Source: an uncultured beta proteobacterium (GTDB taxonomy: Bacteria; Pseudomonadota; Gammaproteobacteria; Burkholderiales; Burkholderiaceae_C). Taken from it: 40,557 bases of DNA. Positions 16,588 through 26,357 of the stretch are shown piece by piece (the stretch's first letter is position 1; each line of letters opens with the position of its first letter). The translations under genes were made by a program, and so were the position numbers. The notes under the pieces are model-generated. The model was not told the origin of the DNA, ran no database searches, and was given only the letters and a program-made list of their open reading frames with translations. Location of the stretch: NCBI GenBank assembly GCA_903894475.1, contig CAITQH010000246.1, positions 1 to 40,557 of the forward strand, in the 5' to 3' direction.

Positions 16588-17507
16588 TGACACAGCCAGC
16601 CAGCACCGCAAACGTCGGCTTCATCGGCATCGGCACCATGGGTCGCGAGATGGCACTCAACCTGGCGAAGGCCGGGCACCGCGTCACGGCCTACGACGTG
16701 CGGCGCGAAGCCGTCGATGCCCTGGCCGGCGCCGGCATTCGCGCTGGGGTCAATGTCGCCGAGGTTGCCGCCGGCGCTGACGTGGTGATCACCATGCTGC
16801 CGGACACGCCCGATGTCGAGGCCGTGGTCTATGGCGACGGCGGCCTGCTGGCGCATCCGCCAAGCGGCCGGTTGGTGATCGACATGAGCACCATTGCGCC
16901 CGATTCCGTGCGACGCATGCATGCCGACTTGGCGCGAGTCGGTGTTGCCTTTGTCGACGCTCCGGTGTCGGGCGGGCCGCTGGGCGCGAAGAATGCCACG
17001 CTGTCGATCATGGCCGGCGGCGATGCGCCGGCGTTCGAGCAGGCTCGGCCATTTTTCGCCGGGATGGGGACCACTATCACCCATGTGGGCGCCAGCGGCG
17101 CCGGTCAGACCGTCAAGCTGTGCAACCAACTGATTTGCGGCGTCAACATCCAGGCCATCTGCGAAGCGCTGGCGCTGGGCCGCGCTGCCGGTGTGGACCT
17201 GCACCAGTTGCGCACAGTGCTGCTGGGAGGATCAGCCGCTTCGTGGATGCTGGACAAGCTGGGCACAGCGATGATCGAAGGCGATGCGTCGGCGGGCTTT
17301 CGAATCGATCTGATGCTCAAAGACCTGCGCCTGGTTCAGCAACAAGCCCAGGCCCAGAACGTGCCACTGCCGGCCACCGCGCTGGTCACCACCCAGTACC
17401 TGGACGCCCGCGCCCACGGTGAGGGCTGCAATGGCAACCAGGCCCTGTTCCGCGTCTACGACCGCATGTCGGGCCAGGTGCGTCCTTCCAAGGCAAGCGC
17501 ACCATGA
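16584..17507 (+). CDS. Beta-hydroxyacid dehydrogenase (GarR/3-hydroxyisobutyrate dehydrogenase family)
   Basis: A 307-residue NAD(P)-dependent enzyme. Rossmann motif GFIGIGTMG is at 12-20, the substrate-binding DAPVSGGPLGA from 125, and the catalytic lysine in GAGQTVKLCNQL (K178 with N181). Relatives reduce tartronate semialdehyde or oxidise 3-hydroxyisobutyrate, L-threonate or similar 2/3-hydroxy acids. It overlaps the regulator upstream and the permease downstream by four bases each, so it is firmly part of this operon. The neighbouring isomerase and kinase point to a sugar or tetronate/pentonate type of substrate, but it cannot be named from sequence alone. Confidence 0.9.
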   Translation: MMTQPASTANVGFIGIGTMGREMALNLAKAGHRVTAYDVRREAVDALAGAGIRAGVNVAEVAAGADVVITMLPDTPDVEAVVYGDGGLLAHPPSGRLVIDMSTIAPDSVRRMHADLARVGVAFVDAPVSGGPLGAKNATLSIMAGGDAPAFEQARPFFAGMGTTITHVGASGAGQTVKLCNQLICGVNIQAICEALALGRAAGVDLHQLRTVLLGGSAASWMLDKLGTAMIEGDASAGFRIDLMLKDLRLVQQQAQAQNVPLPATALVTTQYLDARAHGEGCNGNQALFRVYDRMSGQVRPSKASAP

Positions 17508-18181
17508 CCCTGGATTTCGCCACGGTCCTGGAGCGCTGGCCGATGTTCGTCGACGGCGCCTGGATGACCATCCGCCTGGCGGCTGGCGCCACGCTGACCG
17601 GGTTCGTGATCGGCACCTTCTGCGCAATCGGTCGGCGCAGCAACCGGGGTTGGGCGCGGCGCGCCAGCACGGTTTACGTGGAGATGATCCGCAATACCCC
17701 GCTGCTGGTGCAGATCTTCCTGGTTTATTTCGGGCTGGCCAGCCTTGGCCTGAAGCTGCCGGCGGTTTCGGTGGCGCTGGCAGCGCTGACCATCAATGTC
17801 GGTGCCTACGCCACCGAGATCATGCGTGCCGGCTTCGACTCCATCCACAAGGGGCAGCTTGAGGCCGCCGAATGCCTGGCCCTCAGCCGCCGACAAGTGT
17901 ATTGGCACGTGGTACTGCTGCCGGCAATGGAGCGGGTGTACCCGGCGCTCACCAGCCAGTTCGTGCTGCTGATGCTGGCGACATCGGTCTGTTCGCAGAT
18001 CTCAGCCGAGGAGCTGACGGCGGCCGCCAATTTCGTTCAGTCCGATACCTACCGGCCCTTCGAGACCTACGTCGTGGTTGGTGCCGGCTATGTGCTGCTG
18101 TCGCTGATGATGCGGGCCAGCTTCTGGGGCGTCGGCATGCTGCTGTTTGCGCGTCGGCGCCGTCTCGGCACAGCCCTGTGA
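17504..18181 (+). CDS. Polar-amino-acid-type ABC transporter permease (HisM/GlnP family), first
   Basis: A 225-residue inner-membrane permease. The PAAT-family features are present: YVEMIRNTPLLVQIFLVYFG, the EAA loop QLEAAECLALSRRQVYWHVV and about five hydrophobic segments. It overlaps the dehydrogenase gene by four bases. It should form a heterodimer with the second permease at 18196-18894. The transporter class usually imports amino acids or opines, so its linkage to an isomerase and sugar kinase is unusual. Confidence 0.93.
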   Translation: MTLDFATVLERWPMFVDGAWMTIRLAAGATLTGFVIGTFCAIGRRSNRGWARRASTVYVEMIRNTPLLVQIFLVYFGLASLGLKLPAVSVALAALTINVGAYATEIMRAGFDSIHKGQLEAAECLALSRRQVYWHVVLLPAMERVYPALTSQFVLLMLATSVCSQISAEELTAAANFVQSDTYRPFETYVVVGAGYVLLSLMMRASFWGVGMLLFARRRRLGTAL

Positions 18182-18195
18182 CGGGAGGCAAAGCG

Positions 18196-18894
18196 ATGAC
18201 GAGCAGCCTCAACGCCAGCCACTTCCTGTACCTGTGGCATGGCACGCTGTGGACGATCGGCCTGTCGCTGATCGCCTTCGTGGGCGGCGGCCTGCTCGGG
18301 CTCACAGTGGCGCTCTGCCGCATCTCGCCGTCGAGGCCGCTGCGCTGGCTGACCTCGAGCTACGTCCAGTTGATCCAGGGCACACCGCTGCTGGTTATCC
18401 TGTTCATGACCTTCTTCGGCTTGCCGCAGTTGGGCTTCAAGATTTCGCCGCTGACAGCGGCCGGCCTTTCGCTCACGATCTATGTCGGGGCCTACCTCGG
18501 CGAGATCTGGCGCGGCTGTATCGAGTCCGTGCCGAAGGCACAGTGGGAGGCAGCCGAATGCCTGGCGCTGACGCGCGGTCAGCGTATGCGCATGGTGGTG
18601 CTGCCGCAGGCGGTTCGCATCGCCACACCGTCCACGGTGGGCTTCATGGTGCAGATCGTCAAGAACACCTCGCTGGCCTCGGTAGTGGGTTTCGTCGAAC
18701 TGGCGCGGTCAGCCCAAATCATGAACAACTCCGTGTTCGAGCCCTTCCTCATCTACGCGATGGTCGCGGTGATCTATTTCGCACTGTGCTATCCCTTGTC
18801 GCGCTGGAGCCTGCGCCTGGAGCGCCGCGGCGCCTTCGCCAGCCCGTCAGCGACGGCGGCACTCCACCAGCAGGCCCAGCTTTCCCTCACATGA
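18196..18894 (+). CDS. Polar-amino-acid-type ABC transporter permease (HisQ/GlnP family), second
   Basis: A 232-residue permease with SSYVQLIQGTPLLVILFMTF, TIYVGAYLGEIWRGCIESVP and the EAA loop QWEAAECLALTRGQRMRMVV followed by VLPQAVRIATPS. The ATG at 18196 is preceded by GGGAGG at seven bases. The frame is open further upstream, but that part is only the shifted frame of the first permease. Its stop overlaps the ATPase start by four bases (ATGA). Confidence 0.93.
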   Translation: MTSSLNASHFLYLWHGTLWTIGLSLIAFVGGGLLGLTVALCRISPSRPLRWLTSSYVQLIQGTPLLVILFMTFFGLPQLGFKISPLTAAGLSLTIYVGAYLGEIWRGCIESVPKAQWEAAECLALTRGQRMRMVVLPQAVRIATPSTVGFMVQIVKNTSLASVVGFVELARSAQIMNNSVFEPFLIYAMVAVIYFALCYPLSRWSLRLERRGAFASPSATAALHQQAQLSLT

Positions 18895-19643
18895 CAAATA
18901 CTCCCATGGACAGCAATGGCGCAGCGGTGGTGCTGCGCGACGTACACAAGAGCTTTGGCGCCAACAAGGTGTTGGCCGGCGTCAACCTGGATGCGCAGCG
19001 CGGGCAGGTGACGGCGATCATCGGTCGCAGCGGCTCGGGAAAGAGCACGGCGCTGCGATGCATAGACCGCCTCGAAAAGGTGGACAGCGGACAGATCACC
19101 GTGTGCGGTCGCCGGGTCGACGATCCTGCGGTGGACCTGAAGGCGCTGCGGCTGGACCTGGGCATCGTGTTCCAGAGCTACAACCTGTTCCCACACCTCA
19201 CCATCGAAGAGAACATCATGCTGGCGCCGCGCGCTGCCAAGCGCATGGTCAAGGCGCAAGCGCGCACGCTGGCGCACGAGGTGCTGGCCCGCGTTGGCCT
19301 GAGTGAAAAGGCCGTCGCTTATCCGGAACAGCTTTCCGGCGGGCAGCAGCAACGCGTCGCGATCGCCCGCTCGCTGGCAATGCAACCCAAGGTGATGCTG
19401 TTCGACGAAGTAACCTCCGCTCTCGACCCGGAACTGCGCGGCGAAGTGCTGAAGGTGATCGAGGAGTTGGCCGCCGGCGGCATGACCATGGTGATGGTCA
19501 CCCACGAGATGGCTTTCGCGCGCCGCGTGGCCGACCAGATCGTCTTCATGCATGCCGGACGGGCCTGGGAGTGCGGCACGACCGACATCCTCAACAGCCC
19601 ACAGACCCCCGAGCTCAAGCGCTTTATTCAGAGCGACCTGTAG
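18891..19643 (+). CDS. Polar-amino-acid-type ABC transporter ATP-binding protein (GlnQ/HisP family)
   Basis: A 250-residue ATPase. Walker A is GRSGSGKST, the Q-loop VFQSYNLFPH, signature [14 protein letters not shown], Walker B VMLFDEVTSALDPE and the switch histidine is in MVTHEM. These and the short length without a TOBE domain fit GlnQ-type subunits. The start ATG overlaps the stop of the second permease; a longer open frame upstream is a shadow of that permease. Confidence 0.95.
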   Translation: MTNTPMDSNGAAVVLRDVHKSFGANKVLAGVNLDAQRGQVTAIIGRSGSGKSTALRCIDRLEKVDSGQITVCGRRVDDPAVDLKALRLDLGIVFQSYNLFPHLTIEENIMLAPRAAKRMVKAQARTLAHEVLARVGLSEKAVAYPEQLSGGQQQRVAIARSLAMQPKVMLFDEVTSALDPELRGEVLKVIEELAAGGMTMVMVTHEMAFARRVADQIVFMHAGRAWECGTTDILNSPQTPELKRFIQSDL

Positions 19644-19694
19644 TTGCGTCAACGCTTTTCTTTTCAACCACCCGTAAAACCCGAAGGAGAAATC

Positions 19695-20489
19695 ATGACC
19701 CTGATCAAAAGCGCCCGCACCGCCCTCGTGGCGTCCTGCTTGGTCGTCGTCGCCCTCGCCGCGCACGCCGACCTGCTAGACGACATGATGAAAGCCAAGA
19801 AGATTCGCATCTCCACCGACGTGGCGATTCCGCCCGCCGGCATGATGGACGCCAACATGAAGCCCACCGGCTCCGACGTGGAGACGGCGCAATTGCTGGC
19901 CAAGGACTGGGGGCTGGAGCTCGAATTCATCCCGACCACCGGAGCCACCCGCATCCCCAACGTCAACTCCGGCAAGGCCGACGTCATCATCTCCACGCTG
20001 TCGGTGACACCTGACCGCGCCAAGGTGATCGACTTCTCCAAGCCCTATGCTGTACTGCAGTCGGTCGTCGGCGCGCCCAAGACCACGGCAATCAAGGACT
20101 GGGCCGACCTGAAGGGCAAGAGCATCACCGTGACCCGCGGCACCACGCAAGACACCGAGTTGAGCGCGATGGCCAAGGACCGCGACTTCAAGGTCGTGCG
20201 CTATGACGACGACGCCACCATGGTGACCGCCGGTGCCACCGGTCAGGCCGAAATGGTCGCCACCTCCGTGGCGCTGGTCAACGCCATTTCGACCAAGAGT
20301 CCGCAGAAGCCATGGGAGCCCAAGTTCGTCATCCGCAACTTCGATCTGGCCATCGGCATCAAGCAGGGCGAGCCGCGCCTGCTGGCGAAGCTGGACGAAT
20401 GGGTCGTCGCCAACCTGAAAAACGGCAAGCTCAGCGCCATCTACAAGAAGTTCTATGGCGTCGACCTACCCGCCGCCATGACCAAGTGA
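19695..20489 (+). CDS. ABC transporter substrate-binding protein, family 3 (amino-acid type)
   Basis: A 264-residue periplasmic protein. The signal peptide (MTLIKSARTALVASCLVVVA) is probably cleaved at AHA-D near residue 26. The mature part carries the family-3 pattern KKIRISTDVAIPPAGMMD, SGKADVIISTLSVTPDRAKV, then IDFSKPY. In amino-acid-binding members the R-x-K-V-DFS segment contributes an arginine contact, kept here in TPDRAKVIDFS, so the ligand probably carries a carboxylate. AAGGAG precedes the ATG. It lies between the ATPase and the RpiB-type gene. Confidence 0.92.
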   Translation: MTLIKSARTALVASCLVVVALAAHADLLDDMMKAKKIRISTDVAIPPAGMMDANMKPTGSDVETAQLLAKDWGLELEFIPTTGATRIPNVNSGKADVIISTLSVTPDRAKVIDFSKPYAVLQSVVGAPKTTAIKDWADLKGKSITVTRGTTQDTELSAMAKDRDFKVVRYDDDATMVTAGATGQAEMVATSVALVNAISTKSPQKPWEPKFVIRNFDLAIGIKQGEPRLLAKLDEWVVANLKNGKLSAIYKKFYGVDLPAAMTK

Positions 20490-20512
20490 CAGCCACAAGA
20501 AAGCAGTCGCAC

Positions 20513-20962
20513 ATGAAACTTGTTATCGGCTCCGACCACGCGGGCTGGGCACTCAAGGGGGGTATCGTCGCCCATATCAAGCTACTGGGCCACGATGTGA
20601 TCGACGTGGGCAGCTACGACGCCAAACCGGTCGACTTTCCGGACATCGCGAAGGCGCTGACGGCCAAAGTGCTGTCGGGTGAGTGCCATCGCGGCATCAT
20701 GGTGTGCGGCACCGGAGTGGGCGCGTCGATTGCAGCCAACAAGGTGCGCGGCATCCGCGCGGCGGTCTGTCACGACGTGCACTCCGCGCACCAGAGTGTG
20801 GAACACGACGACGTCAATGTCATGTGCATTGGCGCGCAGATCGTTGGCCCGTGGCTGGCCAACGACCTGGTCGCAGCGTTCCTCACGGCCAAGTTTGCCG
20901 ATGACGAGGACTGCCACCGTCGCGTTGCCAAGCTGCAAGAAATGGACGCGGCCTTCAAGTGA
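20513..20962 (+). CDS. RpiB/LacAB-family sugar-phosphate isomerase
   Basis: A 149-residue isomerase. GSDHAGWALK is at 6-15, and the anion-hole/catalytic motif VCGTGVGASIAANK at 64-77 includes the catalytic cysteine C65. NVMCIGAQ sits in the usual helix-capping position. The family interconverts aldose and ketose phosphates (ribose-5-P, allose-6-P, galactose-6-P, and tetrose phosphates in relatives). The following ribokinase-type gene overlaps it by four bases, so a kinase-then-isomerase sequence on an aldose is likely. True RpiB and paralogues such as erythrulose-phosphate isomerases cannot be separated by eye. Confidence 0.92.
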   Translation: MKLVIGSDHAGWALKGGIVAHIKLLGHDVIDVGSYDAKPVDFPDIAKALTAKVLSGECHRGIMVCGTGVGASIAANKVRGIRAAVCHDVHSAHQSVEHDDVNVMCIGAQIVGPWLANDLVAAFLTAKFADDEDCHRRVAKLQEMDAAFK

Positions 20963-21885
20963 AACCCATGCTCGTGCGCCGGCACGTGGTGGTCTTCGGC
21001 AGCCTGAACATGGACATGGTGGTCCGGGTTCCGCGTATGCCGCAGGCCGGCGAGACCTTGTCGGGGCGCGGCTTCTTCAGCAATCCCGGTGGCAAGGGCG
21101 CAAACCAGGCTGTGGCCTGCGCGCGCCAAGGCGGGCAGGTACGGATGGTCGGCCGCGTCGGCGATGACGTCTTCGGCAGCCAACTGCGCGCGGCCGTCCT
21201 TGCCCAGGGCGTCGACGTCGAACGAGTGACCACCTCAGCCGATGCCAGCACGGGAGTCGCCATGGTCATGGTGGATGACACAGCGCAGAACTGCATCGCG
21301 GTAGTGCCCGGTGCCAATGCCAGCGTAAGCGTTGCCGACGCCGAAGCGCTGCGGGACTGGCTGCCCGAAGCCGGCCTGTTGTTGCTGCAACTGGAAGTGC
21401 CGATAGCAGCAGTGGAGCGGGCCGCATTGATGGCGAGGGAAGGCGGTTGCACGGTGCTCCTGAATCCGGCGCCGGCACAGGCGCTGCCAGAAGCGGTGTG
21501 GCCGCTGGTCGACATCCTGGTGCTCAACGAAACTGAGGCGCAACTGCTCAGCGGGATGCCGATGGTGGACACGAGTAACGCGGGACACGCTGCCGCACTG
21601 CTGCTGCGGCGCGGCCCGCGCCATGTAGTCGTCACGCTTGGGGCGCAAGGTGTAGTCTGGGGTTCGGCGGCCGGGACGTGGCACCTCGCTGCCCACAAGG
21701 TCCAGGCGGTCGACACGACCGCCGCTGGCGACACCTTCATCGGCGCACTTGGCGCTTTGCTGGTTGAAGGGCGCACGATGGAGCAGGCTCTGGCTCACGC
21801 CATCCGCGCTGCCGCGATCTGCGTCACGCGCGCCGGCGCTCAGGCGTCGATGCCGCTGCGAGAAGAGGTGGAAAGCTGGATATGA
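20959..21885 (+). CDS. Ribokinase-like PfkB-family sugar kinase
   Basis: A 308-residue kinase. The N-terminal sugar-binding part reads GSLNMDMVVRVPRMPQAGET and NPGGKGANQAVA; the ATP site has NPAPAQ and NETEAQLL. The PfkB signature DTTAAGDTFIGA has the catalytic base D258. These motifs place it close to true ribokinases. The likely start is the GTG at 20959, overlapping the isomerase stop by four bases (GTGA); an ATG lies three codons on. It is the last gene of the operon and is convergent with araA. With RpiB next to it, D-ribose or a related aldose is a reasonable substrate. Confidence 0.92.
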   Translation: MKPMLVRRHVVVFGSLNMDMVVRVPRMPQAGETLSGRGFFSNPGGKGANQAVACARQGGQVRMVGRVGDDVFGSQLRAAVLAQGVDVERVTTSADASTGVAMVMVDDTAQNCIAVVPGANASVSVADAEALRDWLPEAGLLLLQLEVPIAAVERAALMAREGGCTVLLNPAPAQALPEAVWPLVDILVLNETEAQLLSGMPMVDTSNAGHAAALLLRRGPRHVVVTLGAQGVVWGSAAGTWHLAAHKVQAVDTTAAGDTFIGALGALLVEGRTMEQALAHAIRAAAICVTRAGAQASMPLREEVESWI

Positions 21886-22022
21886 GAAGCGCCCCTGTAG
21901 CAGCCTCCTTTGGCCAGGATGATGTCGATCAATGCAGTCAAATCTGTTCTCTCATGCAGCGCAGGCAATGTCAAGGTGAAGCAAATACCAGGCGGTCACT
22001 TTGTCACATTATTGAAACGACC

Positions 22023-23525
22023 CTAGGCTCCCTGATTCAAGTGGTAATAAGCAGCGTTGTGACGCAGTTCAGTCTTCAGACCTCGGACAGTGGTAGTTGC
22101 GTCAATTACAACGGCTTCAATGCCAGCCATTTCAGCCAGATCAACAGCTTCTTCGGTGCTGATCCCCTGTGTGTAGGTGCTGTGATGAGCGCCACCGGCG
22201 TGAATCCAGGACGCCGCTGCTATCGATAGATTCGGGCGTGGCACCCATAGTGCTTTTGCGACAGGCAAGTTGGGCAGCTCCTGGGATGGGTTGACGGTGT
22301 CTACTTCATTAATAATCATGCGAAACCGTGTACCCATGTCTATCACGGAAATATTGATGGCTGGTCCCGCTTTGCCGGTGAATAACAGTCGGGCAATGTC
22401 ATTACGACAACCAATGGTGTGCAAATGCACTTCAAGCTTGGGTTTCGCATCAGCAATGGATGGGCACACCTCCAGCATGTGCGCGCCCAGAACTTGGTCT
22501 GTCGCGCCAAAATTGTAGGTGTAGTCTTCCATAAATGAAGTACCACCGAATCGCCCTTTGGACATAACCTTGGCAATGCGAACCATGGCAGATGTCTTCC
22601 AATCACCTTCGGCGCCATAGCCATAGCCCTGGCTCATCAATCGTTGTGTTGCAAGGCCGGGCAAGTTTGTCATCCCAGTGAGATTTTCAAAGCAATTTGT
22701 GAAAGCTCCAAAGCCCCCATCATTGAGAAACTTGTGCATTCCCAACTCAAGACGGGCCTCGTTCTTCAGCATTTCAAACTGGTGCGGGTCAGTCAATAGC
22801 GACGGTGAAACGACGTATTCAGACTCATAGGTTTCGATTTGACCAGCGACTTCGTCATCGGTCACAGCGTCAACCACCGGCTGCAAATCACCCAAACCAA
22901 ATGCGTGAACCTCATAGCCGAATTGGATTTGTGCAGATACTTTGTCGCCCTCGGTCACCGCAACCTGCCGCATGTTGTCTCCGAAGCGTGCAATCTTTAG
23001 GGACTGGCTTTCCGACCAGCCCATGGCAACTCGACACCAGCTATCGATTTCTGCTTGCACTGAAGTAGCAGCCCAATGCCCAACGACCACCTTGCGATCT
23101 TGGCGCAATCGAGTGCCGATATGTCCGAATTCACGATCACCGTGGGCGCTTTGGTTAAGGTTCATGAAATCCATGTCGATTTCAGAGAACGGCAACGCAG
23201 CGTTGAATTGGGTATGCAAATGCATATAGGGCTTATGCAAGACCTTAAGACCACCAATCCACATCTTTGCCGGCGAAAAAGTGTGCATCCACAAGATCAC
23301 GCCCACACAATTTTCAGCACTGTTGGCCGCCAAGCAAACTGCAAGAATATCTGATGGTGTTGTTACAGTGTCTTTGGCAACGATCTTGATGGAAATGTTG
23401 TCCGAGCTTGTCAAACTAGTGGCGATGGTTTCGCTGTTCTCAGCTACTTTTCTCAATACAGCCGGACCATAGAGATGCTGTGAACCGGTAATAAGCCATA
23501 TCTCTTTTTTTCCATAGATTTTCAT
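22023..23525 (-). CDS. araA: L-arabinose isomerase
   Basis: A 500-residue enzyme of standard AraA length converting L-arabinose to L-ribulose in the cytoplasm. Family features include the N-terminal [64 protein letters not shown] and the C-terminal [15 protein letters not shown]; glutamates and histidines in the last four segments form the manganese and catalytic site. AGGAAG lies upstream of the ATG. It follows araB by 64 bases and is the last gene of the arabinoside operon. No araD follows. Confidence 0.97.
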   Translation of the reverse strand: MKIYGKKEIWLITGSQHLYGPAVLRKVAENSETIATSLTSSDNISIKIVAKDTVTTPSDILAVCLAANSAENCVGVILWMHTFSPAKMWIGGLKVLHKPYMHLHTQFNAALPFSEIDMDFMNLNQSAHGDREFGHIGTRLRQDRKVVVGHWAATSVQAEIDSWCRVAMGWSESQSLKIARFGDNMRQVAVTEGDKVSAQIQFGYEVHAFGLGDLQPVVDAVTDDEVAGQIETYESEYVVSPSLLTDPHQFEMLKNEARLELGMHKFLNDGGFGAFTNCFENLTGMTNLPGLATQRLMSQGYGYGAEGDWKTSAMVRIAKVMSKGRFGGTSFMEDYTYNFGATDQVLGAHMLEVCPSIADAKPKLEVHLHTIGCRNDIARLLFTGKAGPAINISVIDMGTRFRMIINEVDTVNPSQELPNLPVAKALWVPRPNLSIAAASWIHAGGAHHSTYTQGISTEEAVDLAEMAGIEAVVIDATTTVRGLKTELRHNAAYYHLNQGA

Positions 23526-23589
23526 AGTGTCTTCCTGAAATGTTTCAATATATTCGGCTCATAGGTCGAGTGTTCAAGGTCTGGGCAAC

Positions 23590-25257
23590 TCATCGCGATA
23601 GCCCGTTCACATAGGCGCCCAGGTTTTGGTATTTTGAATATAGCTTTTCATAGCGCAGTGCCGCCTGGGCGCCTGGAACGTAAGTCTTGCAGACCGGCGA
23701 TGCCATGGCTTTTTGCGCCTGGAAAATGTCGGCATGAACACCCCCGACAGTTGCCGCAAAAATCGCTGCGCCCAAAGCACAACTTTGTTCACTGTCCAGG
23801 ACGTCAATCCGGCAGTTCCAGACATCGGCACAAACTTGCATCACAAAATCCGATTTCTTGGAGATGCCTCCAATAACAACGACTGAGTTAATTGCAACGC
23901 CCTCGTCCTTGAAACGCTCAATGATCGCGCGAGCACCAAAAGCGGTGGCTTCTACCAAGGCACGAAAGACCTGTGGCGCCTGACTGCCCATCTTGAGACC
24001 CGCAATCGCCATGGTGACAGTTTGATCGGCATCCGGCGTGCGTCTGCCATTGACCCAATCGAGCGCAGTTATTCCTGCCTCACCGACTTCAAGTTGGGCA
24101 GCCACTTCGCCCAAAGCAACAAGTGTTTGGTCTTCTATTTCCTGTATGACGTTCTGTTTGGTGACCTCATCCATCAGTGTCGTACGCTGCAACAGATGGG
24201 TCAAAGGCCAGCTGATCAAATCGCGGAACCAGGCATAAAGATCGCCAAATGCCGACTGACCTGCTTCCAACCCGACCAAGCCGGGCATCACTGAGCCATC
24301 AACCTGGCCGCAGATTCCACGGATCGAACGATCCCCGATGTCCTGATAGTTGGCAACAGTAATATCACAGGTTGAGGTTCCCATGATTTTGGTCAAAACG
24401 CCAGGCTTGACGTTGGCGGCTACCGCTCCCATGTGGCAATCAAATGCGCCAAAACCGACGGGGGTTCCTTCCGACAAACTCAACTTGTACGCCCAATCTT
24501 CCGTGATTAGTCCACACATTTGGTCAGAGGTAAAAGTCGTCACCGGCAACCGGTCTCGCAGACCGCTCAGCACAGGATCAATTCCGGCAAAAAATGCGTC
24601 TGGCGGATAACCACCCCAACTCGCATGCCACATCAGTTTGTGACCTGTCGCACACCGACCCATGCGCAGATGTTTGGGATGGGTAGTGCCAGTCAGAACA
24701 GCCGATATCCAGTCACAATGTTCGACCCATATGTGCGCGGCACTGGCAACAGCATGGTCTACACGCATGACGTGCAACGTTTTTGCCCAGTACCATTCAG
24801 ACGAATAGATTCCTCCTTCGAATTTCAGATAATTTAGTGATGCCAGATTGGCTGCCGCTGTAATCTCTTGTGCTTCCTTGACTGCTGTGTGGTCTTTCCA
24901 CAGCACAAACATGGCATTTGGATTTTCCGCAAACTCAGGCAAGAGTGCCAAGGCCACGCCATCGCTGTTCAGGCAGATCGGCGTGGAACCGGTGGTATCA
25001 AAACTCATGCCGACCACTTGTTTTGCTGCACCCGGTGGTGCTTTTTCCCACAGGCTTTGTACGACCTCCACCAGGCCTTCTGTGTAATCCAACGGGTGAT
25101 GGCGAAACTGGTCTTTGGTGGGGCTGCAGTAAAGGCCTTTGCTCCAACGCTCGTAATAGACAACCGCAGTGGCGACCTCTTCGCCCGTCAGGGCATTTAC
25201 CAGCAAGGCCCTCACTGAATCAGTGCCGTAATCCAAACCCAGTGCATAAGAAGTCAT
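23590..25257 (-). CDS. araB: L-ribulokinase
   Basis: A 555-residue FGGY-family kinase phosphorylating L-ribulose. The N-terminal LGLDYGTDSVRALLV binds phosphate, and the middle carries the araB pattern MGTSTCDI, CGQVDGSVMPGLVGLEAGQS and FGDLYAWF. The C-terminal adenosine motif is VVVIGGISKKSDFVMQV, and the length matches ribulokinases. The ATG at 25257 is chosen because the conserved sequence starts right behind it; the frame is open further upstream without homology. It lies between the mutarotase-like gene and araA. Confidence 0.96.
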   Translation of the reverse strand: MTSYALGLDYGTDSVRALLVNALTGEEVATAVVYYERWSKGLYCSPTKDQFRHHPLDYTEGLVEVVQSLWEKAPPGAAKQVVGMSFDTTGSTPICLNSDGVALALLPEFAENPNAMFVLWKDHTAVKEAQEITAAANLASLNYLKFEGGIYSSEWYWAKTLHVMRVDHAVASAAHIWVEHCDWISAVLTGTTHPKHLRMGRCATGHKLMWHASWGGYPPDAFFAGIDPVLSGLRDRLPVTTFTSDQMCGLITEDWAYKLSLSEGTPVGFGAFDCHMGAVAANVKPGVLTKIMGTSTCDITVANYQDIGDRSIRGICGQVDGSVMPGLVGLEAGQSAFGDLYAWFRDLISWPLTHLLQRTTLMDEVTKQNVIQEIEDQTLVALGEVAAQLEVGEAGITALDWVNGRRTPDADQTVTMAIAGLKMGSQAPQVFRALVEATAFGARAIIERFKDEGVAINSVVVIGGISKKSDFVMQVCADVWNCRIDVLDSEQSCALGAAIFAATVGGVHADIFQAQKAMASPVCKTYVPGAQAALRYEKLYSKYQNLGAYVNGLSR

Positions 25258-25357
25258 AGAACACCAAAAACAATATAAAAGGACCATGAAGCAAATTTGA
25301 CTTATCCCTGCGTGCAAGTCGCGCATCGCCCAAAAAATCCAAGTTTGCCAAGCACGA

Positions 25358-26272
25358 TCAACCAGTCGTGTGAAAGCGCCACTGCACCCGCAAGGTCAAA
25401 CTTTCACCGGTTTGCAGCACATTCAAGCCCGGGCGTCCAGGCAGGTGAAAGGCATCGATGGGGTGAGTGACTGGCTCAAAACAGAAGGCCGACCCAAACT
25501 CTGGTCGATACAAAAGACAGTAGCCGTCGTCGTGTCCGCGGGGATGAATGTCGGGCACTCGCATTTCCAGCCGCATTTGGTGCTGAGGCCATTCGATATT
25601 GGCCTTGCCGGACCAGCCAGTGAAGGCGTTGTCGATGAGGGTACCGTTGACATCCAGGCCACCCTCGAGATTCCAGGTCTTTGGAAAATCTCGGGTATGA
25701 ATCGTTGGCAACGGGTCTGTGCCACTGAGCCAGACTCCCTGCACGCCAGCTTGGAGTCGGGTCCGTTTGCTGCGAGGGAACCACGGATGAAGGCCAAGGC
25801 CATAGGGTAACGCCGAGTCACCCAAGTGTGTAACACTGACGGATTGATCCATCCCGTCCGCCAGTAACCGGAAGGTCTGCATGGCTTTGTAGTCGTAAGG
25901 GTTACCGTCGAAACGGTGTGATTCTAGAGTCATCACCAGGGAATCTGGTTCCGATCTGGTCAACGCCCATGGTTGCAACCAGCCATCCCCATGGATCGGA
26001 TAGGGTTCTCGCGCACGGTTTGGGGACAGGGGATGGAATCGCCCGCCGTGCTCAAAGCCGCCACCACTGATGCGGTTGGACCACGGCAGCATGGCGAAAG
26101 ACGCCATTGAATACAGGTCCGAACTCTGCTCATCCCAAGGACGCCACAAATCCAGCAGGTCTGGTTTACGTTCCAGCTTCCAAGCGGCAACACTGCCCCC
26201 CATGCTTGGCACCAGACCCAGGTGCTGACCAGCGTATCGGAGCCAGACGACGGTGTGTTCAGAAGGTGTCAC
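25358..26272 (-). CDS. Aldose 1-epimerase (mutarotase)-like protein
   Basis: A protein of about 304 residues with the galactose mutarotase fold. Visible are MLPWSNRISGGGF and the catalytic-histidine region PIHGDGW, then YGLGLHPWFPR with the second histidine. It probably converts anomers of L-arabinose released by the GH51 enzyme. The start is uncertain: GTG at 26272 has AGGA at good distance, whereas GTG at 26365 would overlap the regulator gene by eight bases and add an unconserved stretch. It sits between the ArsR-type regulator and araB. Confidence 0.85.
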   Translation of the reverse strand: MTPSEHTVVWLRYAGQHLGLVPSMGGSVAAWKLERKPDLLDLWRPWDEQSSDLYSMASFAMLPWSNRISGGGFEHGGRFHPLSPNRAREPYPIHGDGWLQPWALTRSEPDSLVMTLESHRFDGNPYDYKAMQTFRLLADGMDQSVSVTHLGDSALPYGLGLHPWFPRSKRTRLQAGVQGVWLSGTDPLPTIHTRDFPKTWNLEGGLDVNGTLIDNAFTGWSGKANIEWPQHQMRLEMRVPDIHPRGHDDGYCLLYRPEFGSAFCFEPVTHPIDAFHLPGRPGLNVLQTGESLTLRVQWRFHTTG

Positions 26273-26357
26273 CGGAAAAGTTCCTAAAACTATCGAGATC
26301 ACTCTGTCCAAACGATGCCTGGCTGCGGCAAAACGGATGCTTTTTTGCGTCCATGCA

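Noticed and set aside
18147-18890. An open frame extending the PAAT ATPase by about 248 codons upstream
   Set aside because: The added part is the shifted frame of the second permease; the ATPase family starts at the ATG overlapping that permease's stop.
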